A model generated the notes under the pieces. It was not told the origin of the DNA. It worked only from the letters and a program-made list of their open reading frames with translations, and did no database searches. A stretch of 64,000 bases of DNA from positions 151,660 through 215,659 of the forward strand of contig JAAYIK010000016.1 of the NCBI GenBank assembly GCA_012523465.1, read 5' to 3'. This document shows, in pieces, positions 46,124 to 56,206 of this stretch (position 1 is the stretch's first letter; each line of letters begins with the position of its first letter). The stretch comes from Lysobacteraceae bacterium (GTDB lineage Bacteria; Pseudomonadota; Gammaproteobacteria; Nitrococcales; AK92). Made by a program: the position numbers and the translations under genes.

Positions 46124-47688
46124 GATTCGTACTGAGCCTTCAATAACTTGCGATCGACCTTGCCCGGCCCGGCCATGGGCAGCTCCTCCACCACCTGGAA
46201 GCGGCGCGGGATCTTGTAGCCGGCCAGATAGCGCCGGCAATGCTCCCGCAGCGCCTGGATGCTGACCTCGCAGCCGGGCTTGGGCACGATCAGGGCAAGC
46301 GGCACCTGCCCCCAGTTTTCGTCGGGAACTCCCAACACGGCCACTTCAGCTACCGAGGGGTGCTCGCGCAAAACGTTCTCCACCTCCTCGGGGGAGACGT
46401 TCTCGCCGCCGGTGATGAACATGTTGTCGGCCCGACCGACGATGTAGACGTAGCCCTTCTCGTCCTCCCGCGCGAGGTCACCGGAATATACCCAACCGCC
46501 ATCGAGCAGGACCTCCTGGGTGCGCTCGGGCTGGTCGAGATAGCCGTCGAAGTTGTGCAGGCTGCGCATGCAGAGCACACCCACCTCGCCACGCGGCACC
46601 GGCTGCAAGGTTTGCTGGTCGACAATCTGGTAGTCGCAGTGGAAGAACGGCGTTCCGATGCTGGCGTTGTGAGTCCAGATCTCATCGAGGCTGTGGTCAA
46701 TGCCGACGTAGGTGAAGTTGGACGGCCCGGCCTCGGTTAGCCCGTAAGATTGGGTCACCGGTATGCCACGCTCCCAGAACGGCCGCATGGCTGCCGGCGA
46801 GCAGGGCGCGCCGGCGGTGGTGATGCCGTGCAGCGAATCCAGCCGGGTCTCGCGGAAGCGGGAGTGCCGTGCCAGGAACAGCAGCATGGCCTCAACCGCG
46901 CCGAAGTGGGTGATTTGCTCGCGCTCAATTAGCTCCAGCACCTGCCCCGGATCGAATTCGCGCAGCAGCACCGTGTAGCCACCGGCGTGGTAGATGGGCG
47001 TGATGGTGTTCCAGCCGCCGATGTGGAACAACGGGAAGGTCAGCAGCTCGCGCTGCTGCGCCAGGGCGCCGCTGGAGGTGACGATGATCTCCAGCGAATT
47101 CCACAGCATCTGGCGGTAGCTGACGACGCAGATCTTGGGCAGCGCGGTGGTGCCGCCAGTATGGATATAGAGGTAGGGATCGCTCTGCGCCAGCGGCACG
47201 TTGACGTCGTCCCGCGGCGGCGTGGCCAGCACCTCCCGCTCCCAGATGCTGTCCTCGTCCGACCATACCAGGCGATGCCGGACCGTCTCCGGCAGCTCCA
47301 GCGAGTCTGCGAGCGCGGCAAAGACGTCCTCGTGAATCAAGGCCTGCGGCCGGATGCGGCCAATCAGGTCATCCAGCTCGCGCTTGGTCAGGCGATGACT
47401 GAGCGGCGCGAGGATGATGCCCGTCTTGCCGCAAGCCAGATAGAGATCGACGGCCTCGATGCGGTTGCGGGCGATGAAGCAGACGATGTCGCCCTTTTTC
47501 AGCCCCAGCCGGTCGGTGAGATATGTGCCGACCCGGCAGGCCCGGTCATTCATCTCCGCATAGGTATAACGGCAGTCGGTGGCGGCATCGAGCAGGGCGA
47601 CCCGGCGTGGCGTCACGGCGGCGCGCCGACCGGCCCAGTCGCCGATCCAGTACATGGGCAAATCGTCGTATTGAATTGGTGTGGACAT
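46120..47688 (-). CDS. Class I adenylate-forming acyl-CoA ligase
   Basis: 522 residues from ATG 47688 with GGAGGAG upstream. AMP-binding motifs: YIHTGGTTALPKI (P-loop, first Ser of the usual SGTTG replaced by His-Thr-Gly), SYGLTEAGPSN, YSGDLAREDEKGY and GRADNMFITGGENVSPEEVE, with PMAGPGKVDRKLLK carrying the catalytic Lys. It activates a carboxylic acid to its CoA ester; the acid is unknown. Coupled to thiD by a 4-nt overlap, which is an odd functional pairing. Confidence 0.92.
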   Translation of the reverse strand: MSTPIQYDDLPMYWIGDWAGRRAAVTPRRVALLDAATDCRYTYAEMNDRACRVGTYLTDRLGLKKGDIVCFIARNRIEAVDLYLACGKTGIILAPLSHRLTKRELDDLIGRIRPQALIHEDVFAALADSLELPETVRHRLVWSDEDSIWEREVLATPPRDDVNVPLAQSDPYLYIHTGGTTALPKICVVSYRQMLWNSLEIIVTSSGALAQQRELLTFPLFHIGGWNTITPIYHAGGYTVLLREFDPGQVLELIEREQITHFGAVEAMLLFLARHSRFRETRLDSLHGITTAGAPCSPAAMRPFWERGIPVTQSYGLTEAGPSNFTYVGIDHSLDEIWTHNASIGTPFFHCDYQIVDQQTLQPVPRGEVGVLCMRSLHNFDGYLDQPERTQEVLLDGGWVYSGDLAREDEKGYVYIVGRADNMFITGGENVSPEEVENVLREHPSVAEVAVLGVPDENWGQVPLALIVPKPGCEVSIQALREHCRRYLAGYKIPRRFQVVEELPMAGPGKVDRKLLKAQYES

Positions 47689-47771
47689 ACTCTCCTCCAC
47701 CGCTGCACAGCATCGGCCGTTCGCCTGGTTATTCTTCAGCTTCAGCCGGGGCGACGCAAGCCGAGCGCAAG

Positions 47772-48794
47772 CTACCGCGCTGCCGCCAGTCCGGCTGGTT
47801 CCGGCACCCTGGCCAGGGCTTCCTCGATCAGCTCAACGCCCAGGCCAGGCCGATGGGCGTTCTCGCTCAGATGACGGCGCCATGCTCTGGCCCCCGGCAC
47901 ACCCTGGAACAGGTTGAGCAGGTGGCGGGTGATGGCCGACAGCCGCACGCCGGCGGCTAGCTGCCGCTCGACGTAGGGTAGATAGGCGCGCACCAGCTCA
48001 TGGCGACTGGGCGGCGGCTCTGCCCCGTAGAGGGCGGCATCCCACTGCATGACGGCATAAGGGTTGCCGTAGGCTTCCCGCCCTATCATCGTGCCGTCGA
48101 CCCGGGCGAGGTGGGTGCACACTTCGGGCAGGCTGCGGATGCCGCCATTGATCACGATAGTGAGCTCCGGGAAGTCCTGCTTCAGGCGATAGACCCTATC
48201 GTAGTCAAGCGGCGGGATTTCGCGATTTTCCTTCGGGCTCAGGCCCTGCAGCCAGGCCTTGCGGGCATGGACCACGAACACCCGGCAGCCGCCCTCTGTC
48301 GCCACCGTCTCGACGAAACGGCGCAAGTCCTGCTCGGAATCCTGATCGTCGATGCCGATGCGGCACTTGACCGTCACTGGCACTCGCACGGTCTCCCGCA
48401 TGGCGGCCACACAGTCGGCTACCAGCGCCGGCTCCGCCATCAGGCAGGCACCAAAGCGGCCCGACTGGACCCGATCGCTAGGACAGCCGACATTGAGGTT
48501 GATTTCGTCGTAACCGGCCGCTTCGCCCAACCGCGCCGCCTGCGCCAGCGCGGCCGGATCGCTGCCACCCAGCTGCAGGGCCACCGGATGCTCGCGCGAA
48601 TCGAAGGCCAGCAGTCGCTCGGCATCTCCGTGGACAAGCGCTGCCGCCGTCACCATTTCGGTATAAAGCAGCATGCGCGGCGCGCCCAGTCGCAGCAGGT
48701 AGCGAAAATGCCGGTCGGTCCACTCCATCATGGGGGCCAGGCAGAGCCGGCGGTCTAGCGCCACCGTCCCGGTTTCGGGCAGACTTTTGTTCAT
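47772..48794 (-). CDS. dusA: tRNA-dihydrouridine(20/20a) synthase
   Basis: 340 residues. APMMEWTDRHFRYLLR at the start, NLNVGCPSDRVQSGRFGACLM with the catalytic Cys, HARKAWLQGLSPKENREIPPL (DusA-specific) and INGGIRSL. It reduces uridines 20/20a in the tRNA D-loop. It is divergent from a glutaredoxin-like gene. Confidence 0.95.
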   Translation of the reverse strand: MNKSLPETGTVALDRRLCLAPMMEWTDRHFRYLLRLGAPRMLLYTEMVTAAALVHGDAERLLAFDSREHPVALQLGGSDPAALAQAARLGEAAGYDEINLNVGCPSDRVQSGRFGACLMAEPALVADCVAAMRETVRVPVTVKCRIGIDDQDSEQDLRRFVETVATEGGCRVFVVHARKAWLQGLSPKENREIPPLDYDRVYRLKQDFPELTIVINGGIRSLPEVCTHLARVDGTMIGREAYGNPYAVMQWDAALYGAEPPPSRHELVRAYLPYVERQLAAGVRLSAITRHLLNLFQGVPGARAWRRHLSENAHRPGLGVELIEEALARVPEPAGLAAAR

Positions 48795-48886
48795 GGAATC
48801 ATGAAGTTCATGCGTTGAATCGAATCGTTCGGCGCCGCCCCACGGGCCGCCGGATCACCATACCAAGACACGGAACCAAGAGCGCC

Positions 48887-49153
48887 ATGCCCATCCAGCT
48901 CATCCTCTACGGCACCGAGGGCTGCCACCTCTGCGACTTGGCGGCGGAGCTGCTGGCCGAACCCGCTGCCGCAGGCCGCATCACCTACTCCTACGCCGAT
49001 ATCCTTGACGATCCGGCGCTGGAAGACCGCTACGGCGTCCGCATTCCCGTGCTGCGTAACGCCAACGGCCAGCAGGAGCTGGACTGGCCATTCGACCGTG
49101 ACCAGCTGGAAGAGTTTTTGAACCGGCTGGCACAAGCCGAGGGCGCGTCTTGA
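48887..49153 (+). CDS. Glutaredoxin-like protein (DUF836 family)
   Basis: 88 residues. Thioredoxin-fold start LILYGTEGCHLCDLAAELL contains the CHLC redox pair, and YGVRIPVLRN supplies the cis-Pro. Small glutaredoxin-like proteins of this family have unknown partners. It ends in a TTGA overlap with the L,D-transpeptidase gene. Confidence 0.88.
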   Translation: MPIQLILYGTEGCHLCDLAAELLAEPAAAGRITYSYADILDDPALEDRYGVRIPVLRNANGQQELDWPFDRDQLEEFLNRLAQAEGAS

Positions 49154-49731
49154 CCCGCACAGCCCGCCCGGAATCCATCCGTCTCCGCCGACAGGAGTTG
49201 CTTGCCCTACTGCTTGTCGCGCTGCTGACGCCGGCGCTCGCCAGCGCGGAGGAAATCTGGATTCTCGTCGATACCGCGGTGCGGCGGCTGGATGTCTACC
49301 GCGGCTATACGCCCATCAAGCGCTTCCGCAACATCTCCCTGGGCCGCAACGGCCCGGCGCCCATCCATCTGGCCGGCGATGCTACCACACCCCTGGGCGA
49401 ATTCCGGATCACCCACATCAACCACAACAGCCGCTTCCACATTTTTCTCGGCCTGAACTATCCGACCCGGGCACACATGATGCGCGCCCATGCCGACGGC
49501 CTGGTCGACACCGACACCCACGACGCCTTCCTGGCCGTGCTCGACAGCCGCAAGCTGCCCCCGCAGGACACGCCGCTGGGCGGGTACATCGGCATCCACG
49601 GTATCGGCGACGGCGATCCCGGCATTCACGCCCGCTACGACTGGACCCAAGGCTGCATCGCCCTGACCAATGAGCAAATCGAGGAGCTCAGCCGGCTGGT
49701 GGGCGTTGGCACCCGCGTCTTCATCCGCTGA
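49150..49731 (+). CDS. L,D-transpeptidase family protein
   Basis: 193 residues from a TTG at 49150 overlapping the previous stop. A signal peptide (LLALLLVALLTPALASA) is followed by a YkuD domain. The catalytic segment is GGYIGIHGIGDG, later TQGCIALTN with the nucleophile Cys. Such enzymes form 3-3 crosslinks or attach Lpp-type lipoproteins to peptidoglycan. An Lpp-like lipoprotein gene with a C-terminal Lys follows 198 nt later. Confidence 0.9.
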   Translation: MTRTARPESIRLRRQELLALLLVALLTPALASAEEIWILVDTAVRRLDVYRGYTPIKRFRNISLGRNGPAPIHLAGDATTPLGEFRITHINHNSRFHIFLGLNYPTRAHMMRAHADGLVDTDTHDAFLAVLDSRKLPPQDTPLGGYIGIHGIGDGDPGIHARYDWTQGCIALTNEQIEELSRLVGVGTRVFIR

Positions 49732-49847
49732 TCGGGCACTCGCGTCGTCGGAAAGCGACAGAGAAAAGCGCGGGAAAACCCTTGAAGACGCTAGCAGAAC
49801 GATCAGAAAGTCACCATAATGAAGCGACTTTTCGGTGAGGCTTGGAC

Positions 49848-49896
49848 TTGACGTAAGTCCACTTCTAGACTTTTTAGTGGGCCTATATTCTATAGG
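49848..49896 (+). promoter_or_regulatory. Possible promoter region of the Lpp-like gene
   Basis: An AT-richer patch holds TTGACG (49848-49853) and TATATT/TATAGG (49884-49896), but the spacing between TTGACG and TATATT (30 bp) is not standard, so the exact elements are uncertain. Confidence 0.3.
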
Positions 49897-49929
49897 CGCA
49901 AAAACAACATGGAAGAAGGAGACACCGCA

Positions 49930-50238
49930 ATGTCGCGCATGATCAAACTGCTTCCGGGCCTTTCGGCTGCCGCCGCAGCGCTTCTGCTTGCTTCCGGCTG
50001 CGCCACCACCGAAATGGGCGCCATCAGCAGCGAACTGGAAGAGGTCCGCCAGCAGGCCGCCCGCGCCCAGGAAACCGCCGACGAGGCGAATGCCAAGGCC
50101 GAAGCTGCCCTGAACGCCGCCAACGAAGCCAAGGAACTGGCCAACCGCGCCGAAGGCATCGCCAAGGCCACCCAGTTCCAGCTGGAGCGCAACGCTAAGC
50201 AGCAGGAAGAAATGTTCAAGCGGTCCATGTACAAGTAA
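49930..50238 (+). CDS. Lpp/OprI-type outer-membrane lipoprotein
   Basis: 102 residues from ATG 49930 (GAAGGAGA upstream). Lipobox ASGC with Cys24; the mature chain is an Ala/Glu-rich heptad coiled coil (ETADEANAKAEAALNAANEA) and ends SMYK. The C-terminal Lys is the residue that Lpp family members link to meso-diaminopimelate. It likely tethers the outer membrane to the cell wall. An L,D-transpeptidase gene precedes it and a strong terminator follows. Confidence 0.9.
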   Translation: MSRMIKLLPGLSAAAAALLLASGCATTEMGAISSELEEVRQQAARAQETADEANAKAEAALNAANEAKELANRAEGIAKATQFQLERNAKQQEEMFKRSMYK

Positions 50239-50257
50239 TACGACCGCTTTCGCTGTC

Positions 50258-50286
50258 AAAAGCCCTGCCGAGCAGGGCTTTTTCTT
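50258..50286 (+). terminator. Rho-independent terminator of the Lpp-like gene
   Basis: An 11-bp stem (AAAAGCCCTGC at 50258-50268 with its complement at 50272-50282) closes a CGA loop and runs into a T-rich tail. Confidence 0.92.
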
Positions 50287-50294
50287 TATCCGCC

Positions 50295-50717
50295 ATGCTG
50301 CCGCCGGAGCTGCTCGCCGCTTATCGCGCCACTCGCTACGTGGTCGACACCTCCCCGATAGGCCGTTTCGTGCTGCGCATCGGCCAGCCTTCCGCGGCGG
50401 CGGACCGGCTCTGCCGGCTGCTCGGCCAGGCAAGCTGGGTTTATGTCACCGCCTGCAATCCTCGTTCCCGCCTTCTTCCCCCAGAGGAAAACGCAGCCCG
50501 TATGGCGGCGCTGGAACGCGTCCTGCAGGCGCAAGGTTGGCGCTACTTCCCCGGCACCGGCTGCGGCGACGATCTCAACTGGCCCCCGGAGCCGAGTCTG
50601 CTCGTCCCGGGCGTAGATCGCGCCCAGGCCGTAAGCTTGGGGCGGCGCTTCGAGCAAAACGCCGTCGTCTACGGCGAGCTGGGTGGTCCTGCGCAGCTGC
50701 TGCTGACCGCTGAGTGA
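50295..50717 (+). CDS. DUF3293 family protein
   Basis: 140 residues. The family sequence VYVTACNPRSRLLPPEENAARM is clear, along with WRYFPGTGCGDD. DUF3293 proteins are small soluble proteins of unknown function. It starts 9 nt after the terminator of the Lpp-like gene, so it has either its own promoter or read-through transcription. Confidence 0.82.
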   Translation: MLPPELLAAYRATRYVVDTSPIGRFVLRIGQPSAAADRLCRLLGQASWVYVTACNPRSRLLPPEENAARMAALERVLQAQGWRYFPGTGCGDDLNWPPEPSLLVPGVDRAQAVSLGRRFEQNAVVYGELGGPAQLLLTAE

Positions 50718-50726
50718 GTCGCTGGC

Positions 50727-50778
50727 TTGCCAGAGGCAGACATTTCCGCTTATCCTACCCCACCCCAGGTGGGGTGTA
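50727..50778 (+). promoter_or_regulatory. Promoter and CsoR/RcnR-type operator of the copper operon
   Basis: -35 TTGCCA (50727-50732), 18-bp spacer and -10 TATCCT (50751-50756). Overlapping the transcription start is a perfect 8-bp inverted repeat, ACCCCACC-CCA-GGTGGGGT (50757-50775), inside TAC...GTA. This G-tract/C-tract dyad is the classical CsoR/RcnR operator form. The regulator gene starts 14 nt after it, so the operon is autoregulated. Confidence 0.85.
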
Positions 50779-50791
50779 ATGGAGCATAGTC

Positions 50792-51082
50792 ATGAGCGAA
50801 AGCTGTCACGGTCTGCGGCTCGATCCCACGGTTCGCGAAGATGCCCGCCGCCGCCTGCTGTCCGTTCGGGGTCATGTCGAAGGCATACTGCGCATGCTCG
50901 AGAACGAGCAGGTGTACTGCGTGGAAGTGCTCAAGCAGATCAAAGCGGTGGACGGCGCGCTCAACAAGATCGGCGCTCTGATTCTCAGAAGCCATTTGCG
51001 CAGCCACGTGGTCACGGCCCATGAGCGCGGCGACGAAGACAGAGTCGTCGATGAGCTCATGGAAATCCTCAAGTACCGCTGA
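50792..51082 (+). CDS. CsoR/RcnR family metal-sensing repressor
   Basis: 96-residue all-helical repressor. The metal-ligand positions read C43-x24-H68-x3-H72, the same spacing as the Cys-His-Cys of copper CsoR but with His in the third place, as in RcnR and in the C-H-H copper sensor of Thermus thermophilus. The operon content (copA) argues for Cu(I), but nickel or cobalt cannot be excluded from ligands alone. First gene of the operon, right after its operator. Confidence 0.92.
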   Translation: MSESCHGLRLDPTVREDARRRLLSVRGHVEGILRMLENEQVYCVEVLKQIKAVDGALNKIGALILRSHLRSHVVTAHERGDEDRVVDELMEILKYR

Positions 51083-51094
51083 CGGAGGGTGATC

Positions 51095-51421
51095 GTGCGA
51101 CCGCGACGCGCTTGCGAGCGCGACATGCGCCTGGCCCGGCAGCATCAGACGGCCAACGACATGGCGGCCCGTTTCCGCCACCGCGAACGGGCCCACAGCC
51201 TCGGCCAGCGCCACTGTCTGCCGCACTTACGCAGCCATTACCGGATGTTCAAGGCGGGACTGCGCAGCCGTAACTGGCGGGAAGCACTGGGCCGAATCCC
51301 GCGCATGCCGGCTTCGGTCAGCTCCCTGATCGGGACCGTGCCCAGCGGCCTCCCCGCGCTGCGGCCCATGCCAATTCCAGCAGATTTGCAGAGTTACCTG
51401 TCCGAGCGAGTAAACCCATGA
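51095..51421 (+). CDS. DUF3703 family protein
   Basis: 108 residues from a GTG at 51095, 6 nt after GGAGG (a GTG at 51089 is an alternative). [32 protein letters not shown] is His-rich and matches DUF3703, which often lies in metal-resistance clusters; a role in metal handling is inferred. The stop overlaps the copA start by 4 nt. No signal peptide, so cytoplasmic. Confidence 0.85.
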   Translation: MRPRRACERDMRLARQHQTANDMAARFRHRERAHSLGQRHCLPHLRSHYRMFKAGLRSRNWREALGRIPRMPASVSSLIGTVPSGLPALRPMPIPADLQSYLSERVNP

Positions 51422-53898
51422 GCCAACAACTGACCATCGGCATCAAAGGCATGAACTGCGCTTCCTGCGTCGGCCGGGTCGAACGCGCACTGGCCCAGAC
51501 TCCAGGCGTCGCCGAGGTCAGCGTCAACCTGGCAACCGGCAAGGCCACGGTCACCGTCGACGGCGCCACCGCCCAGCAGGTGGTCGCGGCGATCAAGGGA
51601 GCCGGCTACGAGGCGCTGATCGCCACGGTCGAGTTCGGCATCCGCGGCATGCATTGCGCCTCCTGCGTCAATCGCGTCGAACAGGCGATCGCCAAGCTGC
51701 CCGGCGTGGTTGCCGCCAGCGTCAACCTGGCGACCGAGAAAGCCCGGGTCCACTACCTGCCGGAAACGCTGACGCCGACCCGCATCCGCGAGGCCGTGCG
51801 CGAAACCGGCTTCGAGCCAGTCGACGCCAGCGCGCCCGCCATCGCGAGCGACGCCGTTCAAGAAGACGGCGAGCTGCAGGCCCTGCGGCGCGATCTGCGG
51901 CTGGCCGCGCTGCTGACCATTCCTCTGGTCGTCATCGCCATGGGCAAGATGCTGCCCGGGCTCGAGCACCTTTTCACTGGCCTGCTCTCGCATGCCGGCT
52001 GGGCCTGGGTGGAAGGGCTGCTGGCCACGCCGGTGCTGTTCTATGCCGGGCGCCGCTTCTTCAGCTCCGGCTTCGCCGAGCTGCGCCACTTGAGTCCGGG
52101 CATGAATAGCCTGGTGATGATCGGCGCCAGTGCCGCCTATCTCTACTCGCTGCTGGCGCTGCTGGCGCCGGGGCTGTTTCCGGAAGGCACGGCGGCGAGC
52201 TACTTCGAGGCAGCTGGCGTCATCGTGACGCTCATCCTCGCCGGGCGCTATCTGGAGCAAGTCGCCAAGGGGCGCGCCTCGCAGGCTATCAAGAAGCTGC
52301 TGCAGCTGCAGCCGCCAACGGCCCGAGTGCTGCGCGATGGCCAGCCGGTCGAAGTCCCTGTCGAACAAGTGCTGCCGGGCGACCTGCTGCTGGTGCGCCC
52401 GGGCGAGCGCATTCCGGTCGACGGCGTGGTCGAGGACGGTCGCTCTTACGTGGACGAATCCATGCTCACCGGCGAATCGCTGCCGGTGAGCAAGGAAGTC
52501 GGCTCCGAGCTGGTGGCTGGTACGGTCAACCAGCACGGCGCGCTGACCTTCCGCGCCAGCCGTGTCGGCGCCGATACCGTCCTGGCGCAGATCATCCGCA
52601 TGGTGGAGCAGGCCCAGGCCGACAAACCGCCGATCCAGCGCCTGGCGGACAAGATTGCTGGCATTTTCGTGCCCATCGTGCTGGCCATCGCCGCACTCAC
52701 CTTCGTGGCCTGGCTGCTGCTCGGTCCCGAGCCGGCGCTCTCGTACGCCTTCGTCACCGCCGTCAGCGTGCTGCTGATCGCCTGCCCCTGCGCCATGGGG
52801 CTGGCCGCGCCGACCGCCATCATGGTGGGCACCGGCAAGGGCGCCGAGCTGGGCGTGCTGTTCCGCAAGGGCACGGCGCTGGAAACCCTGTCGCAGGTCG
52901 ATGCCGTGGTGCTGGACAAGACCGGCACCCTGACCCGCGGCCAGCTGGAACTGGTCGACCTTACGGTGCTGAAAGGTGAGAAGGCCGGCGTGCTGGCGCT
53001 CATGGCGGCGGCCGAGCTGCGCAGCGAGCATCACATCGCCGACGCCATTCGCCGCGCGGCCGCCGCGCACGGCGTGATCCCGCCCGCGGTCGAGCGGTTC
53101 CAGGCCGAACCGGGCTTGGGCGTGGAGGCGGTGGTCGATGGCCGGCTGGTCCAAATCGGATCCGACCGTTACATGCGACGGCTGGGAATTTCCCTGGAGG
53201 CGGCGGAAGAGCGTGCCAAGGAGCTGGCCGCACAGGCGAAGAGCCCGCTGTTCGCCGCCATCGACGGCGAACTAGCGGCGGTATTCGCGGTAGCCGACTC
53301 GCTCAAGCAGGGCGCCGGCAAGGCCGTCGCGGCATTGCAGGCCATCGGCATGGAGATCGCCATGTTGACCGGCGACAACGAAGCCACCGCGCAGGCGGTA
53401 GCCCGCAAGCTGGGCATCCGCCAGGTCATGGCCGAGGTGCTGCCCGACGACAAGGCCGCCGAGATCCGACGTCTGCAGGAGAGCGGCAAGCGCGTGGCCT
53501 TCGTCGGCGACGGCATCAACGACGGCCCGGCGCTGGCGCAGGCCGACGTCGGCATCGCTATCGGCACCGGGACCGAGATCGCCATCGAAACCGCCGATGT
53601 GGTGCTGATGCGGGGTGATCTGCGCGGCATCGTCGACGCCATCGCCCTGTCCCGCAGCACGCGCCGCACCATTCTTGGCAACTTCGCCTGGGCGTACGGC
53701 TACAACGTCGTGCTCATCCCGGTCGCTGCCGGCCTGCTGTTCCCGGCCTTCGGGCTGCTGCTCAATCCCATGCTGGCCGCGGCAGCGATGAGCCTGTCGA
53801 GCATCTTCGTGCTCACCAATTCGCTGCGACTGCGCCGTTTCCAGCCTGCCTACGGGCAGGAGACCGCCGCCGGCCGCCCGCAGACGCAAGCGGCCTGA
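51418..53898 (+). CDS. copA: Copper-exporting P-type ATPase
   Basis: 826 residues. Two N-terminal heavy-metal-associated domains with CxxC (C14/C17 and C80/C83), a transmembrane CPC motif (C456-P-C458), TGES, the phosphorylated Asp in DKTGTLT (D500), an HP region (SEHHIADAI) and [14 protein letters not shown]. These mark a P1B-1 Cu(I) exporter of the inner membrane. It is translationally coupled to DUF3703 and under the CsoR/RcnR-type operator. A bidirectional terminator follows. Confidence 0.95.
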   Translation: MSQQLTIGIKGMNCASCVGRVERALAQTPGVAEVSVNLATGKATVTVDGATAQQVVAAIKGAGYEALIATVEFGIRGMHCASCVNRVEQAIAKLPGVVAASVNLATEKARVHYLPETLTPTRIREAVRETGFEPVDASAPAIASDAVQEDGELQALRRDLRLAALLTIPLVVIAMGKMLPGLEHLFTGLLSHAGWAWVEGLLATPVLFYAGRRFFSSGFAELRHLSPGMNSLVMIGASAAYLYSLLALLAPGLFPEGTAASYFEAAGVIVTLILAGRYLEQVAKGRASQAIKKLLQLQPPTARVLRDGQPVEVPVEQVLPGDLLLVRPGERIPVDGVVEDGRSYVDESMLTGESLPVSKEVGSELVAGTVNQHGALTFRASRVGADTVLAQIIRMVEQAQADKPPIQRLADKIAGIFVPIVLAIAALTFVAWLLLGPEPALSYAFVTAVSVLLIACPCAMGLAAPTAIMVGTGKGAELGVLFRKGTALETLSQVDAVVLDKTGTLTRGQLELVDLTVLKGEKAGVLALMAAAELRSEHHIADAIRRAAAAHGVIPPAVERFQAEPGLGVEAVVDGRLVQIGSDRYMRRLGISLEAAEERAKELAAQAKSPLFAAIDGELAAVFAVADSLKQGAGKAVAALQAIGMEIAMLTGDNEATAQAVARKLGIRQVMAEVLPDDKAAEIRRLQESGKRVAFVGDGINDGPALAQADVGIAIGTGTEIAIETADVVLMRGDLRGIVDAIALSRSTRRTILGNFAWAYGYNVVLIPVAAGLLFPAFGLLLNPMLAAAAMSLSSIFVLTNSLRLRRFQPAYGQETAAGRPQTQAA

Positions 53899-53925
53899 AG
53901 CCGCCCGGCGAAGCTTGCGGGAAGA

Positions 53926-53954
53926 AAAAACGCCCCGCGGTGCGGGGCGTTTTT
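53926..53954. terminator. Bidirectional terminator between copA and metY
   Basis: An 8-bp GC stem (CGCCCCGC/GCGGGGCG, loop GGT) flanked by A5 on the left and T5 on the right, so it works for both the plus-strand copA and the minus-strand metY. Confidence 0.92.
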
Positions 53955-53970
53955 CGTGGCAACCGGAAGA

Positions 53971-55245
53971 TCACTTGGCCGCTGCCAGCGCCTGCTCGAT
54001 ATCGGCGAGGATATCGTCGATGTGCTCGATGCCGATCGACAGGCGCACCATGTCGCGGGTGACACCGGCCTTCTCTAGCTCCTCATCGGACAACTGGCGG
54101 TGGGTGGTCGAGGCCGGATGAGTCGCCAGCGACTTGGTGTCGCCGATGTTGACCAGGCGCACGATGAGCTTGAGCGCGTCGATGAACTTGGCGCCGGCCT
54201 CGAACCCGCCCTTGATGCCGAAGCTGAGTATCCCCGACGCCTTGCCGCCCATGTATTTCTGCGCCAGCTCGTGGTCGGGACTGTCCGGCAAGCCCGGATA
54301 GGCCACCCAACTGACCTGAGGATGGTTCTTGAGGTACTCGGCCACCCGCAGGGCGTTCTCGCAGTGGCGCTCCATGCGCAGCGGCAGTGTCTGGATGCCC
54401 TGCAGGATCAGGAAGGCATTGAGCGGCGACAGCGCCGCGCCCGTGTTGCGCAGCGGCGCCACCCGAGCTCGGCCGATGAAAGCCGCTGCGCCCATGGCCT
54501 CGGTGTAGACCACGCCGTGGTAGGACGGATCCGGCTCGTTCAGCATGGGGAAACGCTTCTTGTGCTCCGCCCACGGAAACTTGCCGGAATCGACGATGAT
54601 GCCGGCGATGGTGGTGCCGTGGCCGCCGATGTACTTGGTCAGCGAATGCACCACGATGTCGGCGCCGTGCTCGATGGGCCGCCACAGGTAGGGTGTTGGC
54701 ACCGTGTTATCGACGATCAGCGGCACGCCATGGGCATGGGCGATCTCGGCCACCCGCTCAATGTCGGTGATGTTGCCGGAGGGGTTGCCGACGGTCTCGC
54801 AAAACACAGCCTTGGTCCTGTCGTCGATAAGGGCTGCCAGGCCGTCGAAGTCATCGTGCGCCGCGAACCGCACCTCCACCCCCCGCCGCGGCAGGCTATG
54901 GGCGAAGAAATTGTACGTGCCACCGTAGAGCTTGCTGATCGAAACGATGTTGTCGCCGACCTCGGTGATGGTCTCGATAGCGTATTCGATGGCCGCCATG
55001 CCGGAAGCCACCGCCAGCGCACCGACACCGCCCTCCATCATCGCCAGACGCTCTTCCAGCACCGCGTTGGTCGGGTTCATGATGCGGGTGTAGATGTTGC
55101 CCGGCACGGCCAGATTGAACAGGTCGGCTCCGTGCTGGGTATTGTCGAAGGCGTAGGAGGTGGTCTGGTAAATGGGTACCGCGACCGCCTTGGTCGTAGG
55201 ATCGGGCGTATAGCCGCCGTGGATCGCAATGGTTTCGAGTTTCAA
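53971..55245 (-). CDS. metY: O-acetylhomoserine sulfhydrylase
   Basis: 424 residues of the Cys/Met-metabolism PLP family. The start [45 protein letters not shown] and the PLP-lysine region [20 protein letters not shown] identify MetY. It makes homocysteine from O-acetylhomoserine and sulfide. A 130-nt gap precedes it; no S-box or MetJ box is recognisable there. Confidence 0.94.
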   Translation of the reverse strand: MKLETIAIHGGYTPDPTTKAVAVPIYQTTSYAFDNTQHGADLFNLAVPGNIYTRIMNPTNAVLEERLAMMEGGVGALAVASGMAAIEYAIETITEVGDNIVSISKLYGGTYNFFAHSLPRRGVEVRFAAHDDFDGLAALIDDRTKAVFCETVGNPSGNITDIERVAEIAHAHGVPLIVDNTVPTPYLWRPIEHGADIVVHSLTKYIGGHGTTIAGIIVDSGKFPWAEHKKRFPMLNEPDPSYHGVVYTEAMGAAAFIGRARVAPLRNTGAALSPLNAFLILQGIQTLPLRMERHCENALRVAEYLKNHPQVSWVAYPGLPDSPDHELAQKYMGGKASGILSFGIKGGFEAGAKFIDALKLIVRLVNIGDTKSLATHPASTTHRQLSDEELEKAGVTRDMVRLSIGIEHIDDILADIEQALAAAK

Positions 55246-55375
55246 GGGCTTGTCTCCTGACTGATCAAGCTGCTGCGGACCTGTAATCGGGATACGAGCT
55301 CCGCGTTCAAGGCGGTTTTCGCAAGAGCAGACTACGCAATAAGAAACTAGACCGTTATATCAGTTAGGAATAGCA

Positions 55376-56206
55376 TCATGCCGCCGACTGCCAATCGATC
55401 CAGCCGAAATAGGCCGTCGCCAGCACCAGCAGGCCGAATGCGATGCGATACCAGGCGAACGCGGTGAAATCGTTCTTGGAGATATAGCGCAACAAGCCGC
55501 GCACTGCCAGGAAGGCGCTGATGAAGGCCGCCACCAGGCCGACGGCGAGCAGTCCGGCGATTTCGCCGTTGAGGACGTCGCGCTGCCGGTAGAGGTCGTA
55601 GATGCCTGCCACCGCCAGCGTCGGCACCGCCAGGAAGAAGGAAAACTCGGTCGCCGCCTTGCGGGAGAGGCCGAACAGCAGACCGCCGATGATGGTCGCG
55701 CCCGAGCGCGAGGTGCCGGGAATAAGCGCAAGGCATTGCGCGAAGCCGATCTTGAGCGCATCGCGCCAGGTCATCTCGTCGACCTCCTGGACCCGAATGA
55801 CATGGTCGCGCCGCTCCGCCCAGAGAATCAGCAGGCCGCCGACGACGAGCGCGATCGCCACCGGCACGGCAGCGAACAAATGGGCCTTGATGTAGCTCCC
55901 CACCAGCAGACCGATCACTGCTGCCGGAATGAAGGCGATGATCAGGTTGGCGACGAAGCGCCGTGCGGCGGGATCGTGCGAGAAGCCTGTCAGCACCGTG
56001 GCAAAGCGGCGGCGGTACTCCCACACCACCGCCAGAATGGCGCCGAGCTGGATGAAGATTTCGAAGGCGCCCCGCTCCTCGCGGGATAGAAAGCCGATCA
56101 GCTCGCCCGTGATGATCAGATGGCCGGTGCTGGAAATCGGCAAGAATTCGGTAAGGCCCTCGACCACGCCCATCACGAAGGCCTTGAGTACGAGCAAAGG
56201 ATCCAT
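55376..56206 (-). CDS. uppP: Undecaprenyl-diphosphatase
   Basis: 276 residues from ATG 56206 with about eight membrane helices. [18 protein letters not shown] (with catalytic Glu) and [14 protein letters not shown] are the two BacA/UppP signatures. It dephosphorylates undecaprenyl pyrophosphate in the cell envelope and confers bacitracin tolerance. It is divergent from a universal stress protein gene. Confidence 0.94.
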   Translation of the reverse strand: MDPLLVLKAFVMGVVEGLTEFLPISSTGHLIITGELIGFLSREERGAFEIFIQLGAILAVVWEYRRRFATVLTGFSHDPAARRFVANLIIAFIPAAVIGLLVGSYIKAHLFAAVPVAIALVVGGLLILWAERRDHVIRVQEVDEMTWRDALKIGFAQCLALIPGTSRSGATIIGGLLFGLSRKAATEFSFFLAVPTLAVAGIYDLYRQRDVLNGEIAGLLAVGLVAAFISAFLAVRGLLRYISKNDFTAFAWYRIAFGLLVLATAYFGWIDWQSAA

